Shown piece after piece: positions 60,839 to 64,000 of a DNA stretch of 64,000 nucleotides. The stretch spans positions 62,001 through 126,000 of the forward strand of contig JAUICP010000004.1 of NCBI GenBank assembly GCA_030427805.1. Direction: 5' to 3'. The notes below the pieces were generated by a model. That model was given only the letters and a program-made list of their open reading frames with translations, ran no database searches and was not told the DNA's origin. The translations under genes were made by a program, and so were the position numbers. The stretch's first letter is position 1; the number at the start of each line of letters is the position of its first letter. Source of the stretch: Bdellovibrionia bacterium (GTDB taxonomy: Bacteria > Bdellovibrionota > Bdellovibrionia > Bdellovibrionales > JAGQZY01).

Positions 60839-61006
60839 ACTCTCCTCTATTGCCGATGAATCTCTCTAAACCGACAAACCTCTCTATGCCTTAATTATCC
60901 TATACATAGATTTAAAGTATTGAAATTTCGAGAATTGTGAAGAGACCTTGTTATTATGGGTCCTAATTCGAACTAAATTAAGACCCCTGTTTTATTATAA
61001 AACAAA

Positions 61007-62008
61007 TTAAAGTGAGTATTCGGTACTTGAAATGTAGCCACCACTCACTCCCTTTGTAGTGGTACTTACTGCATCGTGGGGATGGAGGCTTTCCATGTGA
61101 ATACACTTCACATAGAAATCCTGAACAGATTCCAGTTGATCTAATTTCTTATGGATTCTTCTGGCTGCATCTTCACAGAACATGAGGTTTTGACCATTGA
61201 GTAGGGCAAACTCCTGCTCATCGGGTCGCTTGACGGCTGCTTGCACCGGAGTTTTCAATACGCCTTCAATATGATCAACCAAGGCGATCCAGTCCATTTC
61301 GCCAGATCCTTCACCAAGATCAACCAAAACTTCAGCTCTTGATCTTTGGCTATGAGGAGTCGCAACAATGCCCTTTTCAGACCCCAGCCACTCAAGCACA
61401 GATTCGTAACTGAGATTTTCAGCGGTTCCTTTAAAATCTTTTTCGAATTGCTCTTGGATGAGTTTTCGCGCAAGGGCCGCAGAACATGGACACGTCGACG
61501 AGTAAAGAACGTCGACGCCCATTTCAAATTTATACTGCCCCTCTTTGAGCAATCCAGAAATAAAAACAGGATATTTTCGCCACCCAGAGTAATCACTCTT
61601 CAATGCCGGCCTTTTTACAAAGTCATTAAAATGAATTCGTATGAGGGCGGTATCTGAAAGGCCCTGGTGACTCTCAATAAAATTTGAAAGGACTTTTTTG
61701 AGCAAGCCTAGGCTGAGTGGAGTTTGGCTCAGCTTCTCTTCGATCTCAAGGAAGAGTCGAGACATGTGAATCCCTTTGGCTTTTGGATCCGCGATGTTTA
61801 CGAAAGCATCGATTTGCGCCAATACCTGACGAGGGCTTCCATCCACTGCAGTCAATACGATGGGCGCTTCGATTCGCGACATTCCGACGAGATCTAATTC
61901 GCCGTGAAGTTGAGTTTTACTTTGGCTAGCGATATCGGGCATTGAAGTTCCACTCCCTTCTGTGCCTTCACCGATTTCTTTCATAGGGTGTTTCGTATCA
62001 AACTTCAT
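61007..62008 (-). CDS. folE2: GTP cyclohydrolase FolE2 (type IB)
   Basis: Converts GTP to dihydroneopterin triphosphate, the first step to folate, biopterin or 7-deazaguanine compounds. It is the metal-flexible type IB enzyme, with the DVLYSSTCPCSAALAR active-site Cys motif and VKRPDEQEFALLNGQNLMFCEDAARRI (shown in parts) near the C-terminus. Length (333 aa) includes a short N-terminal extension before the conserved domain. It overlaps the tandem-PTPS gene by 4 bp, so both act in one pathway. No zinc-control site is visible upstream. Confidence 0.93.
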   Translation of the reverse strand: MKFDTKHPMKEIGEGTEGSGTSMPDIASQSKTQLHGELDLVGMSRIEAPIVLTAVDGSPRQVLAQIDAFVNIADPKAKGIHMSRLFLEIEEKLSQTPLSLGLLKKVLSNFIESHQGLSDTALIRIHFNDFVKRPALKSDYSGWRKYPVFISGLLKEGQYKFEMGVDVLYSSTCPCSAALARKLIQEQFEKDFKGTAENLSYESVLEWLGSEKGIVATPHSQRSRAEVLVDLGEGSGEMDWIALVDHIEGVLKTPVQAAVKRPDEQEFALLNGQNLMFCEDAARRIHKKLDQLESVQDFYVKCIHMESLHPHDAVSTTTKGVSGGYISSTEYSL

Positions 62009-62859
62009 ATCGCTTCTCCAATACGTTGACTAGCCATTAGCGTCGAAAAGTGATTTTTTCTCGTCTCGCGGACTCGAAGTCCATAAAAAACTTCGGACGA
62101 AAACTCCGGACGCAGGTAGTCTTCGAACTTCTGTAAGATAATCTCACCAGAAGTGTTTCCTAAAAATTCATTTAAAAATTTTCCGTGAAAAACTTTCACA
62201 ATCTTTTCCTCAAGGAGCTTATTCAACTGCGGACGGCTAAATGCCATCCCTGTTACTGGGTCTACTGCTCCTTTTACACTCAACTCTACCTGGTACTCGT
62301 GACCATGAACCTTAGAACATTTCATATAAAGTTCTTCGTTTTCTTCGTCACTCAAATCTGGGTTGTGATGCCTATGAAGACAAGAAATCAGGACTTTTTG
62401 GGTCACAATACAGATTTCGTCCTCTCCGCCATACTCACACCAGAAGCGATCTCCTTCGTAGAGCCTAACACTATGAATATGAGTCTTTTTTGGCAAAAGT
62501 AAAGTTTCAAGGGCCTTGTATATCTCAATACAAAGGTTCTCGGGTGTCGGAACCTTCTTGCCTTTAAAGACCGGAATATCCTCATTCAAGTACCTATGGT
62601 CGTAAACATCAGTAACTTGCTTGAGACAGGCATCCAGAAACCCCAGGTCGCAAACCATTCCACTTTCTTGGTGAAACTCCCCGGTGACCTGAACCTCTAA
62701 AATAAAATTATGACCAAAACCCGCTTCTACGTATAAATCTCCGTATATCTCGCGGTTTTTTTCAGGACTGAATTGGGAAACCTCATAAGTGTGGGCTGCG
62801 CTGAAATGGCAACGGCGGCTGAGACTAATGCCTTTTACTGAATCCAAAAAGTTCGCCAT
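62005..62859 (-). CDS. Tandem 6-pyruvoyltetrahydropterin synthase/QueD-like protein
   Basis: Two PTPS-fold domains lie in one 284-residue chain. The first (about 12-140) has CHFSAAHTYE, AGFGHNFILEV, MVCDLGFLDACL and YDHRYLNE. The second (about 145-275) has LHRHHN, KVHGHEYQVEL, MAFSRPQLNKLL and FHGKFLNE. PTPS/QueD enzymes bind zinc with a first His and a HGH pair. Domain 2 keeps the HGH pair, while domain 1 has Phe in place of its first His (GFGH). The substrate of such enzymes is dihydroneopterin triphosphate, the product of the coupled FolE2, leading to queuosine or biopterin-type products. TTAGGGAG precedes ATG. Confidence 0.85.
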   Translation of the reverse strand: MANFLDSVKGISLSRRCHFSAAHTYEVSQFSPEKNREIYGDLYVEAGFGHNFILEVQVTGEFHQESGMVCDLGFLDACLKQVTDVYDHRYLNEDIPVFKGKKVPTPENLCIEIYKALETLLLPKKTHIHSVRLYEGDRFWCEYGGEDEICIVTQKVLISCLHRHHNPDLSDEENEELYMKCSKVHGHEYQVELSVKGAVDPVTGMAFSRPQLNKLLEEKIVKVFHGKFLNEFLGNTSGEIILQKFEDYLRPEFSSEVFYGLRVRETRKNHFSTLMASQRIGEAI

Positions 62860-62930
62860 AGACTCCCTAACTTCAAAAGGTCGAACTCTAAATACCAGAG
62901 CTCTAGGGCCTTGGCGACATATTAGGGGAA

Positions 62931-62964
62931 AAGAAAAGGGTGTTCAAGACTTTTTAAACACCCT
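62931..62964 (-). terminator. Intrinsic terminator of the ABC permease gene
   Basis: AGGGTGTT (62937-62944) and AACACCCT (62957-62964) form an 8-bp stem around a 12-nt loop. Read on the minus strand, the stem is followed by TTTTCTTTT, 12 bp after the permease stop. Confidence 0.8.
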
Positions 62965-62976
62965 CAGTCTTATTTG

Positions 62977-64000
62977 CTAGGCATGGTCTCTATTGAGACT
63001 CAAACTGGGTGAGCGGGATAGAATTCTCCGAGTCGCCAAATGGCCAACGAGTACAGAAAGCCCCGGCACGAGTAGTAAAATGAGGACAATAAAGCCCCAG
63101 GGGACATAGAAAATCCCGTTAAATAGAGCCAAGGACAAGCCGTAGGCGATAAGAAGACTGGTCACAACACCGATCAAACTGGATAAGCTCGCAATAATCA
63201 AAAATTCAATTCTCTGAATCTGATAAATACGGGCAAAGTCGCAACCCAAAACTTTTAAAAGGTTGAGGTCGGCTCCGCGCAAACTAATCTGATTTCTTGC
63301 AATACTATAAAGAACCGTAAGCCCAGCTAACAAGCAAAGGACGGCCATAAACTTTAAGGCCCAAGAAATGGTTTGAGCGATTTCAATAATTCTTTTAATA
63401 ACATTCGACACGTCGATAATAGAAATATTGGGAAATCGATCGACTATGGTCGCCTGTACTTCATTTATTTTTTCTTTGTCGAGATCTCCAATCGAGGCAA
63501 CAAAGGACTTTGGCGCTTCATCGAGAACACCCGGTTGAAATTGTATAAAGAAATTGGGTTGAAAAGAGGCCCAGTTAACCGATCGGAAATTTTTTATAAC
63601 CCCTTCTATCTCCACGCCCTGAATATCGAAACTGAGACGATCACCGATGGACCAGCCCAACCTGCGAGCAAAATCAATTTCTACAGAAATCCCCGGAAGA
63701 GCTCCCCCACTGGCATCATAGGCTGACTGGAAGGCTTCCCCCTTTACAAGTTTTTCAGATTCCGTAAAGTTAAGTCGATAGCTTAAATTATATCCCCGGT
63801 TACGAGAACGCCTTGCCCTTTCTTCTTCACGGGTCGTCACCTGACTCTCTTTCATGGACTTCTCAAAGGCTTCGCCATTGACTTTCATGATTCGGGCACG
63901 AACCAAAGGAGACGTTTGCTCCAACTGGGCTGACCTTTCTTTGAGAACTTGATTGAGGGGCCCCACTTGCTCTTCTTGAATATCAAAAAGAAATAGGTTT
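62977..64000 (-). CDS. FtsX/YbbP-like ABC transporter permease, C-terminal part (partial)
   Basis: The frame is open to the right edge, so the gene starts beyond the window. The visible 341 residues begin with NLFLFDIQEEQVGPL, then a periplasmic region with ISVEIDFARRLGWSIGDRLSFDIQG and FIIQFQPG-type segments (in parts), and end with three transmembrane helices (about the last 130 residues) separated by KVLGCDFARIYQIQRIEFLII. The pattern is that of YbbP-type FtsX-like permeases, predicted to export or handle lipids or lipoproteins with a YbbA ATPase. The N-terminal half and the ATPase gene are outside the window. Confidence 0.85.
   Translation of the reverse strand, partial: NLFLFDIQEEQVGPLNQVLKERSAQLEQTSPLVRARIMKVNGEAFEKSMKESQVTTREEERARRSRNRGYNLSYRLNFTESEKLVKGEAFQSAYDASGGALPGISVEIDFARRLGWSIGDRLSFDIQGVEIEGVIKNFRSVNWASFQPNFFIQFQPGVLDEAPKSFVASIGDLDKEKINEVQATIVDRFPNISIIDVSNVIKRIIEIAQTISWALKFMAVLCLLAGLTVLYSIARNQISLRGADLNLLKVLGCDFARIYQIQRIEFLIIASLSSLIGVVTSLLIAYGLSLALFNGIFYVPWGFIVLILLLVPGLSVLVGHLATRRILSRSPSLSLNRDHA

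Noticed and set aside
60853-60888. Two 18-bp imperfect direct repeats upstream of the response regulator
   Set aside because: Only 13 of 18 positions match and the sequence is low in complexity, so chance is a fair explanation.
62860-62930. PreQ1 or THF riboswitch before the PTPS-folE2 operon
   Set aside because: Neither consensus is visible. Only a 5-bp CCCTA/TAGGG pairing that could cover the ribosome-binding site was found, too weak to report.
1-64000. tRNA, rRNA, insertion sequence or prophage genes
   Set aside because: No conserved T-loop sequence with cloverleaf context, no transposase or integrase motif and no phage structural protein was seen by eye. A tRNAscan or profile search could still find a missed one.

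Overview
The window looks like chromosomal DNA of a free-living Gram-negative bacterium, most likely Bdellovibrionota or a relative in the old deltaproteobacterial assemblage. This is inferred from gene content and style, since there is no rRNA. The evidence: LPS core genes (heptosyltransferase, Kdo transferase), many lipoproteins and outer-membrane barrels, Tat-exported enzymes, DUF1800/DUF1501 proteins, a MoxR/DUF58/SpoIIM/RDD membrane cluster, FolE2 with a PTPS/QueD-type protein, HD-GYP signalling, and moderate GC. Genes are densely packed, with many 1-4 bp start/stop overlaps and three tail-to-tail overlaps. I saw no tRNA, rRNA, CRISPR array, insertion sequence or prophage.

Layout. 1-2981: end of a DUF2914 protein, a possible 39-residue membrane peptide, a heptosyltransferase and waaA, then an array of five base-pair-covarying hairpins. 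2970-11289 (minus): a 1213-residue lipoprotein coupled to a barrel-like protein, a BtuF-like protein with a DUF5522 protein, a matrixin-like lipoprotein and a secreted protein of unknown function. 11535-15422: a leader-peptide candidate, a FabV/TER-like oxidoreductase, an MBL hydrolase, a small FliG-like protein and an OpgC-like membrane protein. 15642-19839: riboflavin genes (ribA and a RibD-type reductase) with a DoxX-like protein, an MFS transporter and a LysR regulator.

19871-26436 (minus) is a phosphate operon, pdxJ-pstC-pstA-pstB-phoU-phoB-phoR, without pstS. 26579-31366 holds an exported EEP phosphatase/nuclease, an exported amidohydrolase and hisS. 31419-33841 (minus) is an exported trypsin-like protease coupled to an FHA membrane protein. 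33988-37961: acs, a Maf/YceF pyrophosphatase and an aldo-keto reductase. 37996-45116: DUF4129-DUF4350-MoxR-DUF58 converging on HD-GYP-RDD-RDD-SpoIIM. 45231-50763: an orphan DUF4123 adaptor divergent from an M14 murein-peptidase-like protein, an acetyltransferase gene bracketed by repeats, a barrel protein with clear promoter and terminator, and a propeller-like membrane protein.

50774-54884: class Ia ribonucleotide reductase nrdAB behind a long leader with competing helices. 55089-58790: anchored protein, DUF1800 and DUF1501. 58820-60838: Tat-exported intradiol dioxygenase, divergent LysR regulator, single-domain response regulator. 61007-62859: folE2 with a tandem-PTPS protein, likely making a pterin or deazapurine intermediate from GTP. 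62931-64000: a YbbP-like ABC permease cut by the window edge.

The most interesting points are the covarying hairpin array at 2834-2981, the repeat-bracketed acetyltransferase at 47495-48141, the nrd leader at 51012-51148, the orphan DUF4123 gene, the tandem PTPS protein and several unannotated small ORFs with good ribosome-binding sites. I did not find a clear multi-gene defence or mobile system.
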